Positions 1 through 5,505 of a DNA stretch of 5,505 bases are shown piece after piece. The stretch spans positions 1-5,505 of the forward strand of contig JAFYRC010000003.1 in assembly GCA_017547065.1 (NCBI GenBank), written 5' to 3'. The notes under the pieces were generated by a model, which saw only the letters and a program-made list of their open reading frames with translations, was not told where the DNA came from and did not search any database. The stretch is from Tidjanibacter sp. Its GTDB lineage: Bacteria > Bacteroidota > Bacteroidia > Bacteroidales > Rikenellaceae. The number at the start of each line of letters is the position of its first letter. The first letter of the stretch is position 1. The position numbers and the translations under genes were made by a program.

Positions 1-1049
1 ATATCCTCCAAGTACTCATTGAGCCATACAGCCCAGTTCTTCGAGGTGGAGATTTTGTCGCCCTCGAGGTTAAGGAACTCGTTGGCGGGCACATTCTCGG
101 GGAGGATATAGTCACCGTGGGCCATCAGCATTGTGGGGAACACGATGCAGTGGAACACGATGTTGTCTTTACCGATGAAGTGCACCATCTTGGTCTCCTC
201 GCTCTTCCAATACTTCTCCCAATCGGGGGTAAGGTCTTTGGTTGCGGAGATGTAGCCAATGGGGGCGTCGAACCAAACGTAGAGCACTTTGCCCTCGGCA
301 CCCTCAACGGGTACAGGGATACCCCAATTCAAGTCACGGCTCACAGCCCTGGGCTGGAGGCCCATATCGAGCCACGATTTGCACTGACCATAAACGTTGG
401 TCTTCCACTCCTTGTGTCCCTCCAAAATCCACTCGCGCAGTTTGTCCTCATACTTATCCAAGGGCAGATACCAGTGGGTGGTCTCCTTCATCACGGGAGC
501 CGAGCCCGAGATCATACTCTTGGGGTTGATAAGGTCGGTGGGGTTGAGTGTGGAGCCACACTTCTCGCACTGGTCGCCATAGGCACCCTCACTCTGGCAG
601 TGGGGGCAGGTACCGGTAATATAGCGGTCGGCCAGGAAGGTCTTGGCCTCCTCGTCGTAGTACTGCTGCGAGGTTGCCTCAGAGAAGACACCCTTCTCGT
701 GGAGTGTAGTAAAGAACTCCGAAGCGGTCTTATAGTGGGTGGGCGAAGTCGTACGCGAGTAGATGTCGAACGAAATACCGAGTCCCTCAAACGATTTTTT
801 AATGATGTCGTTATACTTATCAACCACATCCTGGGGGGTTACACCCTCCTTGCGGGCTTTGATGGTGATGGGCACACCGTGCTCGTCGCTACCGCACACC
901 CAAACAACATCCTTACCGCGCAAGCGCAGGTAGCGAACATAGATGTCCGAAGGTACATACACGCCCGCCAAGTGGCCGATGTGAACAGGGCCGTTAGCAT
1001 AGGGCAGTGCCGATGTCACCAAATATCTTTTATACTCTTTTTTCTCCAT
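1..1049 (-). CDS. metG: Methionyl-tRNA synthetase, N-terminal 349 residues (3' end cut by window edge)
   Basis: This cytoplasmic class I aminoacyl-tRNA synthetase activates methionine with ATP and charges tRNA-Met, including the initiator tRNA. The minus-strand translation starts [20 protein letters not shown] and carries the HIGH signature as VHIGHLAG (H23-H26). A four-cysteine zinc knuckle, CPHC...CEKC, lies at residues 148, 151, 161 and 164 in the connective-peptide region. The KMSKS loop appears as KISTS at 332-336, a form I recall from Bacteroides MetRS. The frame is open to the left edge, ending ...WLNEYLED. Bacteroidales MetRS is usually near 680 residues, so roughly half is present; the anticodon-binding domain and any C-terminal tRNA-binding domain lie outside. 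The ATG at 1049-1047 was chosen because the catalytic fold begins directly after it. No Shine-Dalgarno sequence precedes it, which is usual in this phylum. The 53-nt spacer to the upstream yitT-like gene shows no terminator, so co-transcription is likely. Its ATAATTTG (1088-1081) is only a weak promoter match. Confidence 0.97.
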   Translation of the reverse strand, partial: MEKKEYKRYLVTSALPYANGPVHIGHLAGVYVPSDIYVRYLRLRGKDVVWVCGSDEHGVPITIKARKEGVTPQDVVDKYNDIIKKSFEGLGISFDIYSRTTSPTHYKTASEFFTTLHEKGVFSEATSQQYYDEEAKTFLADRYITGTCPHCQSEGAYGDQCEKCGSTLNPTDLINPKSMISGSAPVMKETTHWYLPLDKYEDKLREWILEGHKEWKTNVYGQCKSWLDMGLQPRAVSRDLNWGIPVPVEGAEGKVLYVWFDAPIGYISATKDLTPDWEKYWKSEETKMVHFIGKDNIVFHCIVFPTMLMAHGDYILPENVPANEFLNLEGDKISTSKNWAVWLNEYLED

Positions 1050-1102
1050 TGTTATATATCTATTTTTTACGTTTCGTTTCAAATTATCACTCACCACCGA
1101 GT

Positions 1103-2062
1103 CTACACAAGGCTCTCGTTGTCGTGCCTAACGGGTTTGATTTCGGGGGCCTTCTTGGGCATTTTGTACTTATCGAAGCCCTCGCCATAGACACCCATTA
1201 CGTTAGCCACCGAGATGAAGGCCTTGGGATCCATGCTCTTGATGCTACGCATCATCATACCCATCTCGCTCCTACGACAGATGAGCATCACCACCTTCAC
1301 GGGCTTTTTGGAATACCAACCGGTACCATCAAGGATTGTGGCACCACGGCCCAATTGCATGGTGATCATATCGGCAATCTTGTCGTAGTCCTTCGAGAAG
1401 ACAAAGAGCTGCAACGACTGCTTGTTACCCGACAGCACAAGGTCGGAGGTGTAGCCAAACACAGCAGTAACGATGAAACCGTAGATTGTTGTTGCCCAAT
1501 CTTTGAAGATAAAGTAGGAGGAGCCGATGATGAAAATATCCACCACAACAACCACCTGGCTATAACTCACGTTTTTGAACTTGCACACAATCATTGCGAT
1601 AAGGTCACTACCACCCGTACTACCACCCACCAGCAGGCAGGTTGCAATACCAATACCCGAAAGGGCACCACCAAGGACGGACGACAACAGCCTATCGTTG
1701 GCAAGGCCGAGCACGTTTGCATCGGGGGGCAGCAACTTCTGGAACACGGTCATCATCAACGAGGTCATCACAATGGCATAGATGGTCTTGATACCAAACT
1801 TGGCTCCGAGCAACGCCACGCATATTCCAAGGAACAAGGCGTTGAAAATGATGTATGTCACACCAATGGGCACACCGCCATTGGGGCCTCCGGTCAAATA
1901 ATAAACCAGAAGCGAGAAACCGGTTGCGCCACCGCCCACACCCTGTGCAGGCATAATTACACCCGTCCACGAGAAGGCATAGAGAGCCACACCAAGGGTG
2001 ATGATTATGAAGTCCCTAATCAGTTTTGTAGCTTCGCTAACTTTTGGATTTACAGCTGTCAT
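1103..2062 (-). CDS. YitT family membrane protein (DUF161 plus C-terminal DUF2179 domain)
   Basis: This 319-residue integral membrane protein belongs to the YitT family, whose molecular role is not settled. Hydrophobic segments lie at about residues 15-35, 66-88, 90-110, 127-146, 169-186 and 190-205, interrupted by glycine-rich turns such as QGVGGGATG (40-48) and VGGSTGGSD (145-153), which are typical of the family. From about residue 218 the sequence becomes soluble. It matches the small alpha/beta DUF2179 domain, including the [16 protein letters not shown] stretch at 238-253 and ending near the VYGEGF at 291-296. A short charged tail follows. The length is normal for the family and there is no sign of damage. 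The ATG at 2062-2060 sits just before the first membrane helix, and no Shine-Dalgarno sequence is visible. The gene is divergent from priA and lies 53 nt upstream of metG on the same strand, probably as the first gene of that operon. Substrate and function cannot be read from sequence. Confidence 0.93.
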   Translation of the reverse strand: MTAVNPKVSEATKLIRDFIIITLGVALYAFSWTGVIMPAQGVGGGATGFSLLVYYLTGGPNGGVPIGVTYIIFNALFLGICVALLGAKFGIKTIYAIVMTSLMMTVFQKLLPPDANVLGLANDRLLSSVLGGALSGIGIATCLLVGGSTGGSDLIAMIVCKFKNVSYSQVVVVVDIFIIGSSYFIFKDWATTIYGFIVTAVFGYTSDLVLSGNKQSLQLFVFSKDYDKIADMITMQLGRGATILDGTGWYSKKPVKVVMLICRRSEMGMMMRSIKSMDPKAFISVANVMGVYGEGFDKYKMPKKAPEIKPVRHDNESLV

Positions 2063-2097
2063 CGTTGTTCTATTCCCTTATAAATACAATTCGTCCA

Positions 2098-2105
2098 CGA
2101 AGGTA
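2098..2105 (-). promoter_or_regulatory. Candidate Bacteroidetes -7 element for the yitT-metG unit
   Basis: Read on the minus strand this is TACCTTCG, one mismatch from the Bacteroidetes sigma-ABfr -7 consensus TAnnTTTG. It lies 35 nt upstream of the YitT-family start codon, which would give a leader of about 30 nt. No clear TTTG-type -33 element is visible at the expected distance upstream, where the minus strand reads as an A-rich run. The call therefore rests on one half-site and its position in a divergent intergenic region. Confidence 0.35.
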
Positions 2106-2128
2106 CGCATTTTCTCACGTTTTTTTCA

Positions 2129-2136
2129 TATTTTTG
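2129..2136 (+). promoter_or_regulatory. Candidate Bacteroidetes -7 element for priA-comF
   Basis: The bases TATTTTTG fit the Bacteroidetes -7 consensus TAnnTTTG exactly. They stand 32 nt before the GTG start of priA, implying a leader of about 25-30 nt. The region is T-rich, so a chance match is possible, and I see no convincing TTTG element about 19-21 nt upstream. It would fire away from the minus-strand candidate at 2098-2105, giving two closely spaced, outward-facing promoters. Confidence 0.35.
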
Positions 2137-2168
2137 TCTAAATTATTCATCATTTTTCAACTCTCGCC

Positions 2169-4433
2169 GTGGAAGAACTCTATGCCGACATAATAGTGCC
2201 TCTCGCACTCGGACCCCTAACCTTCTCTATCCCACCTGAAAGGGGTGAGGAATTTGAGGTTGGATGTGGTGTGGAGGTGCCTGTGGGCACGAAAATCTAC
2301 ACCGGCATAATCAAGCGCATTCACACCTCTCGCCCCCCTTACAAGAAGATTCGCGAGGTGATGGGAGTGGTGCGCAGCGAACCCCTTGCATCGGTTGAGC
2401 AGTTGGCCCTCTGGGAGTGGGTGGCAGACTATTATATGTGTACCGAAGGTGAGGTTATGAGAGCTGCACTACCCGCCCTACTGAAACCCTCTGCCAATAG
2501 TGATGACGACTTCGCCGAAAGGGTATTTTCGCTCGGCCAAGTGCAATACCTTTCGCTCGCCCCCGAGCTCCAAAATGAGGAGCGACTCTCGGAGGCTCTC
2601 GACGCCCTTCTACCACGTCGCAAGGCGCGCTATGCCGCAATGGTCGATTTCTTGGAGGCCATTGGCAACGAGCCACTCGACACCGAGGTGCCACGCAAGG
2701 CCCTCAAAGCCTCAACGCCCATAGTAAACAAGCTCATTGAGGATGGGTTTCTCACCTCAACCCAGCGCGAGCGCACACCGGAGTATTACCTTGCCTCGCT
2801 CCGCCATGGTCGCAACCTCTCTGAGGCACAACAAAAGGCTCTTGATAAGGTTCACTTTGAGTTCCACCGTCGCAACACGGTGCTTCTACATGGCATCACA
2901 GGTAGCGGCAAGACAGAACTCTACATATCGCTTGCCGCCGAGGCCCTCGCTGATGGTCGTTCGGTGCTCTACCTCGTACCCGAATTGGCTCTCACAGAGC
3001 ACCTTATAAACCGCTTGGAGGAGGCATTCGAGGGTAGCCTTACGGTCTACCACTCGCGCCTTACGCCCCGTGCCCGCACCGAGGCTTACATCAAGCTCTC
3101 GCGTAGCAATGGTGGCCACATCGTAGTGGGCACGCGCTCGGCCATACTCCTCCCCCTGCCCAACCTGGGGCTCATCATCGTGGACGAGGAGCACGACCGT
3201 AGCTACAAGCAGGAGGATTGTGCCCCACGCCTTTCGGCCCGAGATACGGCCGTGTGGATGGCAGGCAACCTCGGCACCAAAACCATACTCGGCAGTGCCA
3301 CTCCCTCGCTCGAAAGTTTCCACAATGCCTACACGGGTAAGTATGGATATGTCACGCTGGGCGAAAGGTATGGTAGTGGCGAGCTACCCCAGGTGCTCAT
3401 TTCCGACACCCTGCGCAGCGCCAAGCGTGGCGAGCGCAAGGGTCACATCAACAAAGAGTTGGCCGACGACATCACCAACGCCCTCGCCGAGGGACGCCAG
3501 GTTATGTTGTTCCAGAATAGGCGAGGTTTCGCCCCCTACATTGAGTGTCCCGACTGCGGTTGGAGCGCCCGCTGTCCGCAGTGTGGCGTAACGCTCACCT
3601 ACTACAAGGGCGACCACAAACTCCGTTGTAACCTCTGTGGCCACACCACCTCCGCACCCCACAGGTGCCCCTCGTGCCACATCACCGAGCCCCAACCACA
3701 GGGCTTCGGCACCGAGAAGGTAGAGGAGTCCGTACAAGAACTCTTCCCCACGGCCCGCATCGCAAGGCTCGATGGCGACACCGCCTCCTCGCGTGGGCGT
3801 ATGCGTTCCATTATCAATGCCTTCGAGAGCGGTCAGACCGACATTCTCATTGGCACAAGCCTTATAACCAAAGGTTTTGATTTTGAGGGTGTTTCGGTAG
3901 TGGGTGTGCTCAATGCCGACAACCTTCTCTCGCGCCCCGACTTCCGTGCCGACGAGCGCACCTTCCAAACTCTCGTGCAGATTGCCGGACGCGCAGGACG
4001 CAAAGACAACTGTGGACGCACCGTTATACAGACCTCACAGCCCACCAATCACACCATACGCCAAGCCGCCGCGGGCGACTACTACGCCATGGTGCGCAGC
4101 CAGATGCGCGACCGCGAGGCCTTCGGATATCCTCCCTTCGCACGCCTTGTGGTGTTGTCGCTCAAACACACCTCCTTCGAGTTCCTCTCGTTTGGTGCAC
4201 GACGACTGGCCACACGACTCAAAGAACTCATCGGCCACGACGTGGTAACCCACGCCCACATACCCTCCGTGGGACGCACGGGCGAATTGTTCTTCATGGA
4301 GATTATGGTGCGCATCGAGAAGGGGCGTTCACCCTCGGAGGTGAAGGGGCTTATTAGGGAGGCCCTCCGTGAGTTTGCCCACGACAAGGTTACCAAGCGC
4401 ATCCCGGTTGCCGTGAATGTCGACCCTCAATAG
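2169..4433 (+). CDS. priA: Primosomal protein N' (PriA), replication-restart helicase
   Basis: PriA is a superfamily 2, 3'-to-5' DNA helicase that recognises stalled or collapsed replication forks and starts reloading of the replicative helicase. The 754-residue product opens with the 3'-end-binding domain (about residues 1-105) and then a winged-helix region. The helicase core shows Walker A GITGSGKTE (242-250, K248), motif Ia VPELALT (from 270), Walker B DEEH (339-342) and motif III GSATPSLES (375-383). An insert carries eight zinc-binding cysteines at 460, 463, 469, 472, 487, 490, 500 and 503. Motif V begins GTSLITKGFDF (from 562) and motif VI is QIAGRAGR (604-611). The protein ends in the family-typical VDPQ. 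It is close to the E. coli length (732) and somewhat shorter than I recall for Bacteroides homologues. The start is GTG at 2169; the frame has a stop at 2139-2141 and no ATG or other GTG or TTG between. The gene lies 9 nt upstream of comF. Confidence 0.97.
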   Translation: MEELYADIIVPLALGPLTFSIPPERGEEFEVGCGVEVPVGTKIYTGIIKRIHTSRPPYKKIREVMGVVRSEPLASVEQLALWEWVADYYMCTEGEVMRAALPALLKPSANSDDDFAERVFSLGQVQYLSLAPELQNEERLSEALDALLPRRKARYAAMVDFLEAIGNEPLDTEVPRKALKASTPIVNKLIEDGFLTSTQRERTPEYYLASLRHGRNLSEAQQKALDKVHFEFHRRNTVLLHGITGSGKTELYISLAAEALADGRSVLYLVPELALTEHLINRLEEAFEGSLTVYHSRLTPRARTEAYIKLSRSNGGHIVVGTRSAILLPLPNLGLIIVDEEHDRSYKQEDCAPRLSARDTAVWMAGNLGTKTILGSATPSLESFHNAYTGKYGYVTLGERYGSGELPQVLISDTLRSAKRGERKGHINKELADDITNALAEGRQVMLFQNRRGFAPYIECPDCGWSARCPQCGVTLTYYKGDHKLRCNLCGHTTSAPHRCPSCHITEPQPQGFGTEKVEESVQELFPTARIARLDGDTASSRGRMRSIINAFESGQTDILIGTSLITKGFDFEGVSVVGVLNADNLLSRPDFRADERTFQTLVQIAGRAGRKDNCGRTVIQTSQPTNHTIRQAAAGDYYAMVRSQMRDREAFGYPPFARLVVLSLKHTSFEFLSFGARRLATRLKELIGHDVVTHAHIPSVGRTGELFFMEIMVRIEKGRSPSEVKGLIREALREFAHDKVTKRIPVAVNVDPQ

Positions 4434-4436
4434 GAG
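4432..4436 (+). promoter_or_regulatory. Shine-Dalgarno-like site before comF, overlapping the priA stop codon
   Basis: AGGAG sits six bases before the comF ATG, a good position for a ribosome-binding site. Its first two bases are the last two of the priA TAG stop codon. Such sites are uncommon in Bacteroidetes, and none of the other complete starts in the window has one. The overlap is compatible with translational coupling of comF to priA, but it may be chance. Confidence 0.5.
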
Positions 4437-4442
4437 TAAACA

Positions 4443-5141
4443 ATGCGTCTGTTTTCCGACCTCATACACCTCTTCGTACCACAGCAGTGTCCCGTATGCG
4501 GAGCCGCGCTGCTGGAGGGCGAGAGTTGTGTGTGCACCCTTTGTAAGCTCACCGCACCACTCACAGGCTATGCCCACGATGTGGACAACACCCTTTATCG
4601 ATCTTTTTGGGGCATAGTGCCTGTGGAGCGAGCCTCCGCCCTACTCTACTTCCCTTCCGCCGAGAGCGGTTGGCGCAGGGCCATACACAATTTTAAGTAT
4701 CGTGGCCACTGGCGCACAGCCCTCAACTTCGGCGAGTGGGTGGGCCACGACCTGCTGGCAAGCGAGGTGTTCCACGGAGTGGATGTAGTGGTGCCCATAC
4801 CGCTCCACCCACGCAAGAAACTGCGCCGAGGCTACAACCAGTCCAACTACATCTCCGAAGGTATCGCCAAAGTGCTGGACGTGGAACTCTCGGTGGGTAA
4901 TGTTGTGCGCATCCGCCACAACCCCAGCCAGACGCTCACCCGCAGTTCGGAGCGCTGGGAGAACGTGAAGGATATCTTCGCCGTGCGCCACCCCGAAAGA
5001 CTTGCAGGCAAACACATCCTACTGGTGGACGATGTGTTCACCACGGGAGCCACCATTACCTCGTGCGCCATGACCATCCTCCGCGCCATCCCCGACGCAC
5101 GCATCAGCGTCGCCACCCTCGCCACCGCACACAGAGATTAA
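4443..5141 (+). CDS. comF: ComF family protein (type I phosphoribosyltransferase fold with N-terminal zinc finger)
   Basis: The 232-residue product belongs to the ComF/GntX family, of which Bacillus ComFC is a member needed for natural DNA uptake. The biochemical activity in most bacteria is unproven. An N-terminal cysteine cluster (C16, C19, C31, C34, with an extra C29) forms a CPVC...CTLC zinc-ribbon-like motif. The family-typical FKYRG follows at about residue 80. The segment VVVPIPLHPRKKLRRGYNQS (about 120-139) is the conserved PIPLH...RGFNQ block. The PRPP-binding loop of type I phosphoribosyltransferases is LLVDDVFTTGAT, with D196, D197 and T200-T204. Length is normal and both ends look complete. 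The ATG is preceded by a Shine-Dalgarno-like AGGAG. The gene follows priA by 9 nt, so the two are very probably co-transcribed, and a terminator begins directly after the stop. The link to priA suggests a DNA-processing context, but this is inference; competence in this organism cannot be judged here. Confidence 0.95.
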   Translation: MRLFSDLIHLFVPQQCPVCGAALLEGESCVCTLCKLTAPLTGYAHDVDNTLYRSFWGIVPVERASALLYFPSAESGWRRAIHNFKYRGHWRTALNFGEWVGHDLLASEVFHGVDVVVPIPLHPRKKLRRGYNQSNYISEGIAKVLDVELSVGNVVRIRHNPSQTLTRSSERWENVKDIFAVRHPERLAGKHILLVDDVFTTGATITSCAMTILRAIPDARISVATLATAHRD

Positions 5142-5172
5142 AAAAAAGAGCAGTCGTCGACTGCTCTTTTTT
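5142..5172 (+). terminator. Rho-independent terminator of priA-comF, perfect 31-nt inverted repeat
   Basis: The first base after the comF TAA begins a perfect palindrome: an A-tract (5142-5147), the arm GAGCAGTC, a three-base loop GTC (5156-5158), the arm GACTGCTC and six T residues. The A-tract pairs with the T-tract, so the same element could act on either strand and stop read-through from the convergent nifJ side as well. There is effectively no 3' untranslated region before the stem. Confidence 0.9.
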
Positions 5173-5190
5173 ATGCTATTGGCGTTTAGA

Positions 5191-5211
5191 CTTAACTAGT
5201 AATTAGTAAAG
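5191..5211. repeat. Short AT-rich imperfect palindrome in the convergent spacer
   Basis: Arms CTTAACTA and TAGTAAAG flank the five bases GTAAT, with seven of eight positions complementary. The motif ATTAGTA is then repeated close by. The site lies between two terminators with no gene start downstream, so an operator role is unlikely. In sequence this AT-rich it may be chance. Confidence 0.3.
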
Positions 5212-5242
5212 AGTCATTAGTATATATTTTGACGATTAACCC

Positions 5243-5365
5243 AAAAGCGCAGACAAGTGAGCGGATTTTAGGCGCACAAGAAAACCACCTCCGCAGTTTG
5301 CTAACGCAAATGAGGAGGTGGTTTATCGCAGTGCAACGCCAAAGGCGCCGCTTATATGCGTTTTT
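5243..5365. repeat. Long imperfect inverted repeat filling the nifJ 3' region
   Basis: Bases 5243-5251 pair with 5357-5365 (nine consecutive pairs, one of them G-U). GCGG (5261-5264) pairs with CCGC (5348-5351), GGCG (5271-5274) with CGCC (5337-5340), and CAC (5275-5277) with GTG (5331-5333). The core AAACCACCTCC (5282-5292) pairs with GGAGGTGGTTT (5314-5324). Inside that, TTTGC (5297-5301) pairs with GCAAA (5306-5310) around the loop TAAC. Internal loops separate the blocks. The outer right arm ends at the last base of the nifJ stop codon. Complementary blocks stay in register over more than 120 nt, which suggests a folded 3' region or a small palindromic repeat element. No transposase or target duplication is seen. 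Confidence 0.6.
5274..5324 (-). terminator. Probable rho-independent terminator of nifJ
   Basis: Read on the minus strand, an 11-bp stem (AAACCACCTCC with GGAGGTGGTTT) encloses a 21-base region that forms its own TTTGC/GCAAA mini-stem. The stem is followed by a short, interrupted T-tract, TTTTCTTG. The stem starts about 40 nt after the nifJ stop codon. On the plus strand no T-tract follows, so the element is oriented for nifJ. The T-tract is imperfect, but the GC-rich stem is strong. It forms the core of the longer inverted repeat at 5243-5365. Confidence 0.7.
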
Positions 5366-5505
5366 TAGAACTCTTGCTTCGCAAGACGCACATAACCATT
5401 GTAACGCCACTTAGCATTCTCCTCCGATGCAGCGAACAACTCGTCTGCCTCTGCGGGGAACATCTTCTTCAACGAAGAGTAGCGTACCTCGGCTGCCAAG
5501 AAGGC
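5365..5505 (-). CDS. nifJ: C-terminal 46 residues of probable pyruvate:ferredoxin (flavodoxin) oxidoreductase
   Basis: The minus-strand frame is open from the right edge to a TAA at 5367-5365. It contains the blocks AEVRYSSLKKMFPAEADELF and WRYNGYVRLAKQEF. This pattern, with an (E)xRYxxL block, a FP-E-A--LF block and a closing WRY--Y--LA, resembles the extreme C-terminus of NifJ-type pyruvate oxidoreductases. These large, single-chain, thiamine-diphosphate and iron-sulfur enzymes (about 1,170-1,200 residues) make acetyl-CoA, CO2 and reduced ferredoxin from pyruvate. They are widespread in anaerobic Bacteroidales, which fits the rest of the window. Only about 4% of the protein is visible and it holds no cofactor motif, so the name rests on similarity recalled for this tail. 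The gene converges on comF, with a terminator-like hairpin about 40 nt past its stop. Confidence 0.72.
   Translation of the reverse strand, partial: AFLAAEVRYSSLKKMFPAEADELFAASEENAKWRYNGYVRLAKQEF

Noticed and set aside
117..1190. Plus-strand open frame of 357 codons antisense to metG
   Set aside because: The opposite strand encodes a clearly recognisable MetRS with HIGH, zinc-knuckle and KISTS motifs. The plus-strand translation resembles no family I recognise, and long antisense frames are common opposite GC-rich-third-position genes.
1007..2083. Plus-strand open frame of 358 codons antisense to the YitT-family gene
   Set aside because: Its product is a histidine- and threonine-rich string typical of reverse reading of a membrane-protein gene. 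It overlaps the metG start and spans the whole yitT gene. No promoter or ribosome-binding site is apparent.
3384..3968. Minus-strand open frame of 194 codons inside priA
   Set aside because: It lies antisense to the zinc-binding and helicase motif V regions of PriA, which are strongly conserved on the plus strand, and its own product shows no recognisable domain.
5351..5366. Possible plus-strand terminator (CGC-TTATAT-GCG followed by six T)
   Set aside because: The stem is only three base pairs, no plus-strand gene ends nearby, and the T-run is better explained as an arm of the long inverted repeat and as part of the nifJ stop.
5192..5414. Overlapping small open frames on both strands (5229-5414 plus, 5192-5410 minus) in the convergent spacer
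   Set aside because: Both run straight through the terminator-like hairpin and into the nifJ C-terminus. They owe their similarity to each other (RRWF) to the inverted repeat and have no ribosome-binding site or domain.
1..5505. Search for a new defence, mobile or biosynthetic system
   Set aside because: All genes belong to known families, and no transposase, integrase, CRISPR repeat, toxin-antitoxin pair or attachment site was seen. The five coding regions account for nearly all of the window.

Overview
The window looks like ordinary chromosomal DNA from a member of the Bacteroidetes, most likely the order Bacteroidales. Four things point there. The methionyl-tRNA synthetase has the Bacteroides-type KISTS form of the KMSKS loop. 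Leaders mostly lack Shine-Dalgarno sequences. The divergent intergenic region carries TAnnTTTG-like promoter motifs. A NifJ-type pyruvate:ferredoxin oxidoreductase tail lies at the right edge. Third codon positions are fairly GC-rich while the spacers are AT-rich. I cannot fix the genus from sequence alone.

Layout: On the minus strand, 1-2062 holds a YitT-family membrane protein (1103-2062) followed 53 nt downstream by metG, whose C-terminal half runs off the left edge. A divergent, AT-rich promoter region (2063-2168) separates these from a plus-strand pair, priA (2169-4433) and a ComF-family phosphoribosyltransferase (4443-5141), spaced 9 nt apart. A perfect 31-nt hairpin terminator starts at the base after the comF stop codon. 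The final 141 bases hold the minus-strand C-terminus of what is probably nifJ, convergent with comF.

The convergent spacer (5142-5364) is the only stretch with unexplained structure. Beyond the comF terminator, bases 5243-5365 form one long imperfect inverted repeat that begins at the nifJ stop codon. Its core is an 11-bp GC-rich stem with the layout of a rho-independent terminator for nifJ.

Functionally the genes are housekeeping: translation (MetRS), replication restart (PriA), a ComF-like protein possibly linked to DNA processing, fermentative pyruvate oxidation (NifJ) and a membrane protein of unknown role. I found no mobile element, CRISPR array, tRNA, rRNA, defence system or convincing new multi-gene system. 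The best candidate for a second look is the long palindromic 3' region between comF and nifJ.
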